The position numbers and the translations under genes are program-made. From Fasciolopsis buskii (Eukaryota; Platyhelminthes; Trematoda; Plagiorchiida; Fasciolidae): a stretch of DNA of 64,000 bases. A model generated the notes under the pieces. It did no database searches, was not told the DNA's origin, and worked only from the letters and a program-made list of their open reading frames with translations. Location: assembly GCA_008360955.1 (NCBI GenBank), contig LUCM01006405.1, forward strand, positions 1 through 64,000, read 5' to 3'. Positions 1-15,079 of this stretch are shown here, one piece after another (within the stretch, counting starts at the first letter, position 1; each line of letters opens with the position of its first letter).

Positions 1-115
1 GTACAGTGCTTCCATGGTTCCTTTATGCTCAATTGAGCGATGATATCACATGGTGAAATATTTCATGAAAAATTCAATCTTCTACAGCTGAAAACAAATA
101 TTGATTTATCAAAGG
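1..115 (+). repeat. Dispersed repeat, copy 1 (3' part; head lies off the window)
   Basis: This segment aligns without large gaps to 31279-31390. Both share GTACA-TGCT-CCATG, then TTGAGCG-TGATAT-AC-TGGTGAA, then TTTCATGA/CTTCATGA, then AATCTTCTA. Identity by eye is around 70 to 75 percent. The copy at 31166 has a tRNA-like head upstream of this part, which suggests a SINE family. Here the head would fall before base 1. Confidence 0.55.
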
Positions 116-3100
116 CAAAATGTTGTCTTGGGGAGTGATAATTGACCGAGGTTTCGATTACCAAGGTCAAACATTTTCATGCAGTTTCCAGTTAGTTGAT
201 ATCACTGCTTCAAAAGTTTGATATATTCAATCCGTGTTAATGGACGGGAGCGTGACCCATACCCCTACGTTTTGTCTGGAAGCCTAGTTGAAAGTATTGC
301 GATGCCCCCATAGTTTATCCGGTATGTTTCGGCTAGAGCGCGAAATGCAACAGGGGAGCTATGTTAGTTCAAACTTGTTACTGGTCTCGAGCTCGGTTTC
401 CTTCTTGTGATCCTGACTCTTACTGCCGGCCTATCTGTTCAACGTAATATGCAGGGCAATATTTGCGATTCATAGTGCAAATACAATTGTTCTTCTCCTG
501 CTTAAAATAAAGAAATCACGGATAATTTAGTTCCCGGAAAATTATTTTCCGATTTCTTCTGATTTTTCTGATCAGCCAGAAAATCCGATCTAAATCACGT
601 ACACTCTTCTCTCCTTTATATCTGCGATTGATTTAATTGTCAATCTAAAAGACGAAGTTCCCCTAGGCTTTGATGCCCTCATTCCTTTCGAGCGCATTCA
701 TATGGTAAGCCAGTTGGATTTCTCACACTATTGAACTCTGCTGCATCTTGACAAGTCCAATGTTTATTACGCCTTTTATAAACAACCCTGGTTTAGAATT
801 TTGCCCCATTCTCACTAAGTTCATCTTCAAACATGCATTGAATATGCAGTTTGATGGTGCTACTTCGGGAGCATCTCCTGACTGATTGTTGACTACCACG
901 ACTGAACGCCACCAATAAGAACTGAGTCCGGAATGACACTTTGCCTAATCACTTTGTTTCTTGGTATGTTTGATGGTCTCGTGATCTTTTAAGGACGCTT
1001 GAACTTTGTAGCAGGTCACATGATATTTACTGTTACAAATTCAAACTTTCTACATTGTAATACAACTGCATTTGGCTGAGTTACAGTAATCTGAGATGTC
1101 TAAGTGGGGAATCACGAATAACAACTTAATTCAAACTAAAGGTGCAAATAGTAACTTTATGGCCTTGTTATTATCTTTAATTTAGAAATTAAAATATGGA
1201 AGTGAGAAGCAAATCATCGCACGACAATAACGTCATTGGCTCAACTGTTCACAAATTATTCGCCGTGTATTTCTAATTCGCTGTGTAACATCATTAAGGG
1301 GGAAGTTTTATGCATCCACGACTCCTTAAAAAGCCTTGTAATTGGGAGGGTGCGCAATAACACAAAATAGACCGAATACAAGTGCTATCCCACTTCTCAT
1401 CTGAGCAGGAGCATTTAGTTGCTTTCTGTCCCAAGCAGTGACAACTAAGAACCTCTCGGGGTCGTCATTAATAAGCGACGAAATCAATATTATCCCGTGA
1501 AAACTTGGCTAAATGAAACTGCGATTATTTAACAGCTGCAGCGTACATGGCTGGTCCGGTTTCCCACGTTGTGTAACGTGTATCAAAAAATCTTTGGTTC
1601 TACCTTATCGAGTATCGAAAACAAAAAAATGGACTTGGGGGGAAGGATATTGGTCACATATGTGGTTTCGTTATCCTTGCATACATCGCTAGACCCCCGG
1701 CCATTTTGCATTCGAAGATCCGAAGCAACGCCACATGGCTGAAGACTGTAGTGGGTCACTGTCGATGAAATCGAATGCTCGGTCTGATGTGGAACAAATA
1801 AAAGACCACAATTTGTTTTCCTTGTTGCTTCTGTCACCCCGCGGGACCCGTCGAGGCTAAATGGTTCCAGATGACGACACATGGTAAATCATCCCGTGGA
1901 ATAGTTTGCACATTCTTCATCAATGCATGCGTGTGCACATCAGAAACATTTCATCAGACACGAGAATCCCTGAGAATGCTGATAGAAAATCACACACAAC
2001 AGGCGGATGCAAGTTTCACCAAGAAGAAAAAACAGTAGTCATGTGCAATTCACAAATGGGATGATAAATTCGTATGTATAAGCAGACTGCATCAAACTGC
2101 AAAGGTCCAAGTCGCTAATAGCAACAATACAGCAGGTGCAAAGAGTTGGTTTCTCTCCGATTATCTGTAGTTCAGAATAATATGAAAATTAAATTGTAAT
2201 CTCTCGGAAGTCAAAAACTGGTGTATAAGTAACGAATGTATTCCAAATTTATTGCCAACTGTCTGATTTCCGGACAACTTTCAATTGGATAAATCTTTCT
2301 CATCACCATATGGAATTCTAAATTCACTTATCGAATACAGGACACTGGATAAAAACTCTAAAAAAACATTACTGCGGCCAATCATGGACTGTCCAATGTG
2401 AACATGACTGGCATTCTGAGGACCCGAATCCGTGGCACTTAATTATCACTTGCCAGTTAAATGAATGTCTCCTATGACCAGTTAGTCAGTGAATGATACT
2501 TCATAAACAGTGCAAGTACGTACACAAGGTTGCACGACTTTTGTTGTTATTTTTGTGTGTCGAAAATAATCGACACTTTGGTCAATGATAATGGAAATCT
2601 CAGTTGGACTTTCAACTCCCCCCCTATTAATTCGAACACGATTTTTGTGCTAGGATTGCTTGGTCGCATTTCTCTTTAAGATGTCTGCTGTAACACGTGC
2701 CGTTTCTTCAAGATTTTAGATTTTGCTAACCAGCCAAGTTGCTGAGAAAGTGAAACTCGCTAGGGTAATGAAATAGCCTATTCCTGAAGTATAACTTCAG
2801 TATGAAAGAAATGTTGGCAGTAAAACGTGTTCTCTGTTTGGCGACAGTATGCACAAAATGTTTTCGACTTATCCTCTAATCCAGGATAAACACATCATCC
2901 GTTTGCCGGTTACAGTCTATCTCTTAGCCCACAAGAGTAATAGAATACTCCGATGGAAATATCAATAAATTCTTGTCGGTTTCCATTTTCAGTTGCTCAC
3001 ATTTATCCACCCCGGTAGCCGTTGTTTACTACACGAGGTTCAAAATTATTTCTTTTCCGTAAACTGACCAAATTGATAACTGAAAGACTGTTTTATCAGA

Positions 3101-6100
3101 TCCCATGCCGTACTCCAAGCGGATCGACCTGTGACGCTGACGATTCGACGAAATACAAATGTTGATAAAGCTGACCGAATGTAATAAAATCTATTTCAAC
3201 TGATTCGTAGCTTCCTTGAGGAGAAAAACAAAACTTTCGCATGGTATGCCCTCGCGAAATCTGCTGCAATAATTCTGAGAATTGCAAACCTGGTGTAGGA
3301 AATTTTCGCCTAACGAACGCACTCAGAATTTTGGAATGTGGCACAAAATCAAGCCAGATTCTGGTAAAACCAGAGAATAAAGTGGCAACAGTCAAGTTCA
3401 TCGACCATTAGTTAAAAGAAAGGATGTCATAAATAGAACATGGGCCAGTAGGACAGAACAATTACTGAGGCAAGACGGAAGAAGGTCCAGTAACAGGAAA
3501 TGGTTTAGTATAAAGGATTGCGAACTGAAAAAATGGGTAATTGGCACAATGATACGTACAGTCCGATGCAAATCAACATTGAGAATTTCAAACGTGGTTT
3601 GAGTGGAATCTTGGTTATCTTACCGGTGTGTTAGACTTTCTTGTAAGGCCTGCAAAGTCATCCTGCCAAACAATAGAAGTTAGTTCAAATTGTACAGGCA
3701 AACGCAGTACAGTGATCAAGGACATCAGAAACTATGGGCTTTGAAGTGTGCCTTTCTGCATTCTGTATTCTGCTGCCGATTACTATTTCGACGTTCGGCA
3801 GCCTTTAATGGTGTAGAGACTCCCCACTGACTAGACTCTTGTTGTCCCCGGGATTGCTGAAGGCGATGGCAAAATCCATTGCTAAAACCTAGCCATGTAG
3901 CCATAAACTGCATTTTCGTCCTTCTATAGGAAGGCAAAGATCTAAACAGTATAAGGTGATTCGGATGTGTGTTGCACATGCCCGCAGAATGCCTGCCTTA
4001 TGGTATGCTGTTCTCTGAGGCCGAAAAATGTTTGGAAGACGGTTGAAAGAGGTAACTCGATGACCTGGCAAAAGGTATAAAAACCCTAATTAATAGGTCC
4101 ATTTCGACTGCCGGGCTGTGGTGCTTTAAGTTTTCAAACGATGGCTGGAGACAGTATGTGATATGATCCAATGTAGCCTTCAGCAGCGCCCTTGCATTTC
4201 AGAATGTTTCTTCTTCCTAATGGTTTTCCATCTTACCACCTCACAGTTGGTCTTTCATTACTTCAAGTTCACTTCTTCTGTTTTGAGCAAATGGGGCTGT
4301 GATGTAGCAACTAAAACCAGGCTGGTAGACGGTCAGTGGCTGGAAAGTGGACCTGTTATTACAGCTTCTGGAAGAGACCGAGTGAATTATACTTATCACA
4401 GATATCTTCGTCATTTAGTAACACTTGGCCGTTATTTTTTAATCGTTCGGTTTATGTTAGCACCCGTAACTCATTTCGGATTCACCTTAGGACCTGTAAA
4501 ATATCGCGAATGAGTGTTCAGAATGCATTTAATGGTAATGCAAGAGAGGATGACTAAGCTCCTTCGGTCAAGGAAATTCTTAATATTTCCTTTCCAGTAT
4601 TTTGTTGTACGGTAGTCCGGCACAGGCGATTCCCATGGATTCACACTTTAATTTGTTCAATTTAATGTAAACCAAATTAGTGCGAAATGTCAACATATTT
4701 TTTTACATTCCCTCTTTTTTCAACCTTTTTCCCTGCCATCCTAATTCACCTGCTTTCGCGTGAAGAAAATTCCACTTCAGAAAGTCATTATGTCCCCGAG
4801 ATTAACACCAACAATGAGAAAAATAGATTCCCTTAACAGTGAAATTTGTAAATTGCAAAAACAGAACCGTCAGAGGGTTGGACTTTAAATGATCCGGCTT
4901 GTAGATGTCAGCGGTGGATCACTTCGATCGGAATCCACCAAAGTCGATAACATTTCCAGTTGGCAACTCACTACGTCCGCGTCATTGTCATAGAAAAAGC
5001 GTTTCACATTTGGCCGAAGAAAAAGAACCAGAAGGAAAACCGCACAGATTTTTGTATTCTACTGTCTTCTTTTTTCGGATAAAATCATTATTTTCAAGAA
5101 AGACTTAACGGCTAACTGAGGTTGCTAAACGCCTAAGAGGCACCTAAAATATTGTAGGTGATAGGACTTTGTGTAACTGTCCGTTCACGACTTAAAAAGG
5201 AACGTTTGTGATGTGACGGGAATCGTGCAGAACAACTGAGACCCAAAGTGTAAAACTTCCACCAGTCAAAAAAAGAAAAGCTGTCGTATACCAAAAGGAT
5301 GGGCAGCGGTGAGACGATCCTTTTACGAATTAACAATGCAATCAGTCGGGGAAAGTGTTCTACATCTGAAAAAGGCTCCAACCATGCTGCAACATTAGCA
5401 GATTTTTTGTCCTGATGTCATTTTTCTGTGCGTTTTCGTTAATGAAGTGGTGGAGTTTGTAGAAACTACTCAAGGGGTCTGTGAATAATACCGAATGGAA
5501 GTATACTCCACTGTCCCGTTTCGCGATGACAAATAAAACAACAGTTGGCAAAACCAAGTTGCACTGGCTGTTCCATCGGTTCCTTGAGGCCCGTTCCAAA
5601 TATTTTAGGATACATTTTTTGTTGTTTTTTGAAGTAAAATCTGCTGCCGTTGAAAGTGAATGTCGCTTAGTGCGAAAGTCTGAAGGATGCCGATGGATTG
5701 TAAAATGGATTTGTATTTGTACCGTACTCGGTACAGTGGATTTACCGGAAGCACTTTATGGTCTAATGCCCCATGCACGTGTACGTGTCATCGTACAAAT
5801 CAGTCCATTTGAATGATACTCACTTTTAGTCGAGATTGTCGATGCGAACAACAGGAGTGCTTCAATGATATTTTCCGAATGCGTCTTCAAAGACGGATTT
5901 TCGTGAACCACAAGCCAGACCGTTCCGTTTTGTTTAATCAACCAGTCATGAGTAGGGCAAAAAATTTTTGATGCTGATCATCATCAGTGTGGGGGATTTC
6001 GCAGATGACTCATTTCTTCGATCATTTAGACATAACTGCTTTACACTTAAAATGCTATTCAGGAAAAACTTAAACTGTTACCAGGGCTAAGATGATGCAT

Positions 6101-6212
6101 TTGTTAGGATCAGTCCAAAGTTTTTGGGTTTGTACCTTCGCATTTTAGCACGAATATTTCCAGATTTATAAAACAAATCGACACCAAATTATCCATCTTG
6201 TCATGCGACTGA
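116..6212. other. No recognisable gene
   Basis: About 6 kb of AT-rich sequence with only short open frames of up to about 116 codons, none with a recognisable domain. Several overlap in antisense pairs, as expected of non-coding DNA. Unseen upstream exons of the discoidin/FTP gene could be here, but none can be supported. Confidence 0.5.
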
Positions 6213-6246
6213 ACATATATATATGTATATATATATATATATATAT
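6213..6246. repeat. (TA)n microsatellite
   Basis: An alternating A/T run interrupted by one TG. It is simple sequence. Confidence 0.9.
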
Positions 6247-8712
6247 CCGATTTTGGAAAGCCGGGCCTAGACGGGTCAAACTTCAAGAAGGAAACAGCAG
6301 GAAACTGATTCACAGTCCAACGTTGATCGGTTAGTCGAGTTTAGGATGACATCGATGTCACTTGTCAGCCGTCATTTTTTCCGTAAATGTTTGGAGTCAA
6401 TGCAATTTCCTGTGATTTGTTAGCATGACATTCACGAAATCGCTGTGGTGTACATAGCTTAATTAGCGCATTTATCCAATGGATCTCCAAATAACAGCAT
6501 TCCTCAACACAAAGACAACCAGAAAGTAACTGTCTGATCTTTATCGCGTGGTTTCAACAGTGTCAACACTCACCAGAACTCATCTGGGTTGGAGTGCCAA
6601 AATAACAATCAATGACGAAGCACTTGTTTTTGGGGCTATCAGAGCCCTTTGTAGTAACCACATTTCGAGTCAGATTGAAATCACACTTGGTTGCATGGCC
6701 ATGTAATGGTAAAATCTGTTGTTGTCATGTATTTGGTTTCGAGTGTACATTAGACTCCTTCAGGTTTTGCGACTGCAGAAAATCATGTTCCAAAGTGAAA
6801 GATAAAAGTTAAAATTAAAAGGTGCACAAAATTGACTGGCACTTGTGTGACTGCTTTCAGCCGGATTAAAGCATTGAATTCACTGTTTAGATGGTTCTTG
6901 CGATAAATATTTCGTAACATGCACCCCTAAGCAAGATGAAGCCTGAGGATCTTGAATCCCCCACTCAAAGATCACTAGTGGTTCTCGATTTCCAACAAAA
7001 TATGGCGATTTGGCAGTAGCACTGAGCTCGATTTCACAAGGAACGACCATTGGACTTACCCTATAAAAAACAGAATAGCGTTACCTGGTCGCCACATTGA
7101 TACAGTCTGTTGTTCCCACGAATACTGTCCTGCAAACACACGCATATAGTGACCATTAAATCCTTGAAAAAAGGATGTGCACTTTCATCGTCTCAGGCCA
7201 GACATTTTTCCGCACTGTTGTTCTAAACACTTGGAGCCTGTCAGTCAATCATTCGATCACTTAGCCAAGCAGTCTGCGCGTTCCGTTACCCATCAATCAG
7301 CTGTAGATATCAGGCAACTGCGTTCGTGAGATTTCCAAAATACCATTCGTTCCTGGTGTATTTCGTTGACCAGGTAGGAGTTAAGTCGAGAAGCCGTTCG
7401 CCTTTTATGCGGCCACAAAGATTCTATTTGGAATCGTTCTGGACAATCTGCGTCCATGTGTAAACGGGTGTCACGTGGTCCAAACAATACATTCACATGA
7501 CCGGGGTTAGCAGATCAACTGTCAGTCAAAAATCGATTGTATCGCTTTGTTACAGTACCTAGATAGGGATTTTTGATAATTTGGTGGTTAGGATGAAAAT
7601 TCTTTCGCCAAGTAAAAAGATATCTGTTTCAAAATGCAGCAACAGCTTACACAATGAAAATTACTGAGAATTTAATTCTTGTGTGCCACTCGGTGTAAGA
7701 ATTGTTGAGCATAATTTACCCAAGCAAACTCTGATTGCGATTCTTAAGTTTCAGCCGAGAAATGTCAGCGGAAATTATGCTTATGAACACTTTTTGCACG
7801 CTGAAGGAATTTCATTAACCAAGGGCCTATTTTGAAGAAGTCATTAAATAGCGTATATATATACACAGCAGGACTTTGAAAATAAAATACGAAGAATATA
7901 GAATGCTGACGCATGCTTTCGGTGATACCATTCACAATATTTTAAGATTGCATGCACAAGGGGTAGGAATGAAGACAACCAAGAATCGTGTCCAGCCTTC
8001 CATGTATGCAGCTAAACGGTTTGCCCTTCAGTGAATGAGCCAGGGAGTATGAGGGGACAGTGCAATACTTTCGATGATTTGAAACGGTATCAACTTTCGA
8101 GATGACCTCGGTGATCTACTGGCACAGACGCTTAGTTTATACGCAAACTGTGAGTCGAGAGACAGGATGTTTTGTCTTACCTAAACTCCTTACGGTTACT
8201 CAATAAAGTTTTCCCAACCCTTTTGTGGTGCAAGTGCAAAAGATAGGCAGCAATCGAAATTTTTATCCACATAGCGGCGAAAGTGGTTGTCACTATTTGC
8301 CTCATTTGGGTAAGTGTCTTATCGTTCTGTGCAGATACATGGCACCACAGACGCAACCGAACTGATAAACAATAACTAAACTAACAATAAAGAAAACATT
8401 TTTATTGTGGCTTTTTGCAGTGAACGGAGCCAATGGAAGACACAAGTGAAAATGATTTTATATCTGGGACAGGAGACCTGGTTAATTTTTAGATCGGCAA
8501 GACATTCCGTGAAGATAGCTAGTTAGACAGAGCTTTTTCCGCATGTGTCATTTCCGTTGCTCAGTTTAAGCATCCTCGGATAACCATAAACTGGAAAACT
8601 CTTGGGCAGCTGCATTCTCTAGCTCCGCTTATTTCCGCCCCCTCCTGTATCCACCTTCTGACAAATTCTATACTCGGATTGTTCCATTAGCATCAAGCTT
8701 GTTTTCAAGCCG
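6247..8712. other. No recognisable gene
   Basis: Short open frames only, with no domain, RNA gene or repeat family that I can support. Confidence 0.45.
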
Positions 8713-8736
8713 TATATATATATATATATGTATATG
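8713..8736. repeat. (TA)n microsatellite
   Basis: A run of TA dinucleotides with one TG interruption, flanked by unique-looking sequence. Confidence 0.88.
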
Positions 8737-8971
8737 TGGGCAGTAGGAAGGGGAGGGCGATGCGTGTTAGCACGGGCAAAATAACACGAAAGGTGTCGAA
8801 ATGAAAGTTAGTTAAGGTTGACAGCATACAGTGATTTGATTTGATTGCAACGAGCGTACAGCTTTGCACCTCGTAAAGTAACCTATTCTATGAATTACCA
8901 AAATACAAGCTTAGTTCTTTCATATTCAACTTCATTTTTAAAAAGTGAGAGATTTGATTGGCTGTGGGGGT

Positions 8972-9036
8972 TTTCGAGTCAGCAACCTTCAGGTTGACAA
9001 GTCACAACGCTAACCTATGCACCACCTCCGGTCAAC
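8972..9036 (-). repeat. tRNA-like SINE fragment
   Basis: Read on the - strand there is a box-A-like GGTGGTGCATAGGTTAGCG. About 35 bases later comes GGTTGCTGACTCGAAAA, which resembles a degraded T-arm (box B). The spacing fits a tRNA-derived SINE head. Stems are too poor for a functional tRNA. Confidence 0.3.
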
Positions 9037-12000
9037 CTACATTACTCGGAACTTTAAAAATGCAATAAATGCTACCGAACACATTGAAAGACCATGGAAG
9101 ATCCAATTATTTTTATCGCAGCTGATGCGCTATGTCCATTAGTGTCCAACAGGGTCTGCCGCATAATTGGCTACGGTCGGTAAATGCATAGAGGTGGTCA
9201 GACAATCGTAGCTACCTGCAAGCGACTTTCTGGCAAAGAGTGATACAAAGATTTGAAGTAGTGTTACAGATTGTTAAACTTTACTTTTTTCAACTTACCC
9301 TTCCTGCAGAGGAGTGTGTAGTTTGCCCAATACATGCATGTCAAGCATGAACAAAATGCATGCCATCGGAAGACGTTTGTAATTTGCGCCGGAGATTAAG
9401 CACTTGCGTGCAATCCTTCATGGTTGCAATGAAGAATCATTCCTTTAAAGGTAACCTGAGTACCCGTAGTTGTTACAATATCGATGAATTTGTTCTCCTC
9501 ACTTTTGTTTCTCACTTGACTACGTAGCTAATTACGAGTAGCCGGTAGTCCTGCTTACTAATAATTTTTGGCTAAGGTGGAATTGTGCTGTATGCATTTG
9601 TTCTCGCTCTGTCGGTTGCAGTTTTACCCAATCACTTTGGTGATGTTCATTATTAAATTTTGGGAAAGCCAACCGATAGATGAAACAGACTGAATCACTT
9701 TGTGCATTAGCGGAATCACTTACCCCACAGATATTGCTGCCCGAGACGTAAAATGCAGAATTATTGAGGAGTGAGTTGCATGTTAGAGTCGATTTCATTT
9801 GAGTAGCTGAAATTATTCTCGATTTGAATCCTAACGGTCACTAGCCGGATGTGGGCCGAGACAACCATGGGGACCAGTATCGCCTCGTTTCTACTAGTTA
9901 GCTGATGACTGTCAAAAGTTCATGAACCTTCCCATAAAAACCAGGATTTCCAAGAATTTATGATCGCAGCGTACGTGAATTTGGAGTGGCCAAACCGGTG
10001 GGCAAATGTCCCTGTATGACACAACAACGAAGTCTAAACAGACTTTTGAGCTGTTCAAACTCTTGTATGACTATTCATATACATGGCTGCACAATGGTAA
10101 CATGTAAACATTTCTTGAAATGGATGGATTTTCGACGTAACGATTTAAAATCTCGCTTTCAGCTTAGTGACTAAGTCACTCAAACCTCTGACAGGCATAT
10201 ATAATATCATAAAGGCTACCTATCGAATGATTCCAATTCTGTAATTTAGAATTTTAATCCGTGATAGGGCATTTACAAAAAAACCATGAATAGTCTATCG
10301 ATATTCAAAAGATTTTGTTTGAAGCATTGTTGATGGGGGACCACGAAAATGATTTTCTCGTATGCTTCTTCAAACATCCCTTAAGTGTCCCCCCTGCGAC
10401 AGGAGATGGCCTCGTTTCCTTTCACTCAGGAATCACTGATTTGAACAGTTTTATGACTTCCTGGGGCATTCCCCCGCGGAAAACATTTGCGTAGCCATCC
10501 ATCCGGAGCCGCACTTATGAGTGTCTCTCATGCGCAAGTGAACTACGACAGGTATGCGTAAATCCCACGGTAACTATGGGGTCAAAGGTGATTCATTGAT
10601 CAGAATGGCCCTGTTTTATGTAGCACAATATAATTCATCTCTTAGTTCAAGGAATGCATTTTAGAATAGAAAGCCAAATTGTGTCCAATAGTTGACAACC
10701 ATGCAGAATTTTGGCCAGACAAGTGCCTTAGTTAGCGATTTTTATTGACTTAGAATAATTGAAGAAATAGCATCCTAGAATAAATAAGCAACGGTTTTTG
10801 CGGGAAACTCATTCACTGCCTATATAGTTACAGAAAAACAATACAAGAAAAGTCAGTCAGGAAAAAACGGTTAATTCCAGGAATCTTTTATCTCAACGAA
10901 AAGGGAAAATTTTCCCCGTCTTATCAAATTCGCGAGCAGGTCAAGTAATGCAGCACGAATTATGAGCCAATGCAGTCGAACAAACCAACCTACAATTAAC
11001 CAACCTAACAGCTGCTTCTTTTCGTTGCTTTTGTGATTTTTATTATAAATACTTGAAATCTGTCGAACCTTGGATGATACACCTGAAGATGGTTACTCAA
11101 AACCTTTCAGGTAATTCGTCACTTTATACCGTCCGAATTTCAGAAAACATTGTAGCTGTGACCTTTTTGTCGAACTGCGAATCTTGTCGCGTTGATTCTC
11201 CTCGGGTCAGAAGACATGAGTATTAGACTAACCTGGAATTTTTATGCGACCGATAGAATTACGAAAATTTATTCTGGCTAATGAAATGTACAACGGCTTG
11301 CCTCCTTTGAAATAAACTTTCATGTTTTCAAAGCTGAATAATAATAAAACGTTAACTTTTTGCCTACCTTATTCACTTTACATTAGATAGACAGTAATTC
11401 TCGAAGGGAGTTCCATTCACTCCTAACCAGTTACCTTCGGCGTATGCTTGTAATAATAATAATATTAATGGACAAAATGTTCAATTCAGAACATAATTTT
11501 GGACACTTAATTATTGACATTAAATCTCAGTGAAATCACCAAGTCATCCAGGGACCAATGTCGTAGTTTTAGCCGCAAAACTTATGAATTTTTGATTTTC
11601 GGTTCTCCAGCAACCTTTAGCTTTCGCCCTTGAGCAGATTCTCAAAGCCATTGACCGTTTCCTGAAAACCGTGCACACTGCTGCGGTAGAAAAATTCACC
11701 AGCGACAGTGTTCAAACCGAGTATGTTCGGACTGCAGTTAAACAGAGTTAAATGGCCCAGAAGCATCCCATTCATTATGACCGGATAAATCTAGGGCACT
11801 CGATCTCGACTTCTAATTCCATCAGTCAAACCAGTCTGTTGCTACGCAGCAAGCCTGGAACATATCCGACTGGCAAACAAGAACAGAATACCATGTAAAA
11901 TATCCACTTCACACTAGGTGCAGAGAAGAACGTTCTATTGAACTTCTGGTTTTAGTCACTGTCTGCGCTCTTTAAAACTGACTAAATAACCGAATGTTGA

Positions 12001-12884
12001 AGATGAAAAGTGGGAGCAGATAAATAGTTTCTGAGGTTAACAGAACGAATGACCACCAAAACTGGTAATGGTGTGAATCCCCGCTGATTAGGTCACAAGA
12101 TGTGTGATTATTCGTTAACTGGTTCATTCACTCGTGCGGTTATCATTCGCCATCAGCAGAATGAAAGTCTGTCACTCAACTATAGAAGGTACTTGAGAGA
12201 CTTCCATTCATTCATCCAGTGCTCACTGCCGTTTTGAGACACGAATCAAAATGTAGTCTGAAAGTCATGAGATCGTATTAGTACCGCGTTTTGGATTGAT
12301 GAAATTGACTGTCATCATGGATTTTTCCAGTCCTCATCATCAGCAGTCCAATCCTTTTTGGATGTCTCAGAGTGTGAAGGATGGTGACATGTCAATACAC
12401 ATGGCTGTGGTCACACCCCAATAGTTTACGTAGTAGAAGCCAGCAATCAAAATTTTCAACAGTTGTTTTTCGCAGTCATTCTCGAGAAATCTATAGGATG
12501 GAAGTAACCAGTCCGCTCATTTTCCTGTAATTTCGTGTTATCAAACAGTTTCACATCTGTTGAAAGTCTAAATTTTTGAATTTCGCTTTTCGCAATTGTT
12601 TTCTTGTATCCCGTCACAATTATCCAACCCTTGAACTATCACCATTTGATAGTCTATGAGAAACCTATCTAGCAAAAAGCTTATCTAAATTATAACTGCT
12701 TTCATTTTATGACGTTTTTTGATTGCGGTCTGCAATGGAATACTAGTAGAAATGAAATAAGAAATTCTTTTTAAAATGCAAGAATGAATGTCCCGAAAAA
12801 TTAAACATATCTGTTGTATGCCACTCAACATTAGAGTTTCGCCTGTACGATTAGTTATGGACATAGAAAAACGATGCAGATTTC
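9037..12884. other. No recognisable gene
   Basis: AT-rich, with open frames no longer than about 90 codons and no domain similarity. I see nothing that can be called here. Confidence 0.45.
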
Positions 12885-12938
12885 GTGGTAATAACGTTTG
12901 ATTGGCGTCGTTGCGTAGATTCGATCCCCGCGGGGACC
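12885..12938 (+). repeat. tRNA-like SINE fragment
   Basis: A D-arm-like GTGGTAATAACGTTTG is followed after about 17 bases by GTAGATTCGATCCCCGC, a good box B. The anticodon arm is not foldable. It is probably a tRNA-derived repeat remnant. Confidence 0.3.
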
Positions 12939-15079
12939 AATAAATACTAGGATTGCAAAGTAATAAAATTACACTTCCAATTACCAGTTGGTTTTCGTCT
13001 GTTACTTTTTAAATGCAAAAGGCATTTCACAAAACATAGACTCAATTTCATTGGAAGATATGCAGTCTTTTGCCGATCTTTGAGAAAACAGAAACCGTGA
13101 ACTGCGACAATTTTGCTTTCCGTTCCTAATGAAATACCTACATTTGATCAGAATTTATATTGGATCACCGAAAAAGACCGTGCTTTGCTAACACCAAAAG
13201 CAGCTTCTGAGAGAAAAAATTCAAACTAATTGTAAAGAAAGACCTCAAAATTCTGAATTCATGTGTCGACCACAGTTAACTTAAGGAATGATGAAAGCCA
13301 TTATTTCTCCAAACTAACATAGTACTTAATTGAATGATCCCGTAGAACCATAGCGAAAAGGAAGACGATAGCGAACAAGCTGGTTTCTGTTAACTTTATC
13401 CTCTGACTAATACGGTTACATATACATGGTGGAATGCATGGTTTTCAATAATGTCACAGTTTCAAGATAAGATTGTTTAATAAATATAATGTATAGAATG
13501 CGGTTTGGAAAATAGGGATGGGCGTATTGTTGATTGTTTGTCGGTGGGAAAAGTCTACTGAACAGAACACAAGAGAGGGAGAGGGATTAGCTGCTTTCTG
13601 CCACGCATGGAATGTCACGGTCAAGGATATTTGGAGTATGATTGATATTGTCGGATTGCAGCATAGGTAGCTGGAGTAATTTGACAGGATGTTTGTGTCA
13701 ACATTGATATGGGTTTAACAGCCTGGTCGCTATTGATTCTGCTGCTGCCAAAAAAAAATCGGTACTTGACTCAATGAGTGTCAGAGCACACACCGAAGTC
13801 GCTGTCAGAATCAATGACACAAGCCTCGGTAACCTCGTAAAACGATGCGGAGTCTCTAACCTCTTTGATCGCGAAGCACACACTCGTATCGGTCCACAAA
13901 GTTCATATAACTTGACCTTACAAAAAACTGGTGCGCAATACAGACCCCAAACTACCGGCATTCAGTGAAACTATGCCTATTAGCACGCATCAGCCAACGC
14001 TTTGGGCACAGAATCGGTCAACCCTGAGTATTAGTGTACCTTGGCAACAACGCACATGACATTCTCGCACCCCTTCACTTCACTTTATTGGTAACTGCAT
14101 GTAAGTCAGCGTCTGTTTAAGTGGATGTGCGGCTGATGCAGAAGTGGTTTTCTGTTGCTCTTGTTGAAAATATTTGCGATTACCTCAGTATTCTTTTGAG
14201 AAAAAAATAGCATAGAAAAGGCAGTAGTCCTCATTTCTATACTTCAAGAATAAAGAATCTCATTGAGAAAATGAAGACAAAAAGTAGGCCATTTTGTATT
14301 CACAGTATGCAAATTAGGGCAGCCTCAATCCGTAGCTCAAATATTGCTTACCATTTTTTGTGCTGTAGGACAACGTGACCATACCTCATCAGCTTAGATG
14401 AAATTGGAATTGTACACACCGAAATTTCTGGTTACCGAGCCACTTGTGCGCAAAAGCAAATAGGAACTACACTAGGAACTACACTGACTTACGCCTCACA
14501 ATGCTAGTGAATCTTTGATGATCTTTATGCCCAACCACACCCGGCTTTCGAAGTTTCATTTTGCCGGCTAATACAAAGCTAACTGTCTTAAGTGCACGAT
14601 ACTCCCCGAAACAGAAGTGATCGTTAAAATGCCATTTTATTTAGAGAATAACATATACGGCCACCTTTATGCAACGCGGCTGATAAAAGCGAGATAAGGT
14701 GTTTACATCAGTGGACCTGGCGACACCATTCCCTTCGTGGAATTGCCCAGTTGAAATCTAGTCACATGAAAGTTTTCTATTTTGAGACAGTGCACAGTAC
14801 CGTTACCGAATCTCGTCAACGAGAACACGGTGAACCCGGTAAAACCCTAGATGAAAAAAGGTGATTTTCACAGTACATAGGAGATTTGTCAATTTGTTAC
14901 TCTATGTATCGCTGATCTTGGAGTCATATGATAGTGTTATGGTATTTCCTCCTTTATCTGATATCGAAATAAGTGAGGACTGGCAGTGTCATCCGTTTTT
15001 ATGCTTTAATTCCTTTAATAGTTGTACAGTGTTTTCAAAACTGTGGTCCCGACCACCTAAGTGCTGTCATTTGGACATG
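12939..15079. other. No recognisable gene
   Basis: The paired open frames at 13698-13968 lie on opposite strands over the same bases and carry no recognisable motif. The rest is AT-rich without assignable features. Confidence 0.45.

Noticed and set aside
4163..4513. 116-codon + strand frame containing LESGPVITASGRD, reminiscent of the start of a discoidin domain
   Set aside because: Only a short chance resemblance. The preceding cysteine/PLG and following W/ARL pattern are missing, and no suitable phase-1 donor was found.
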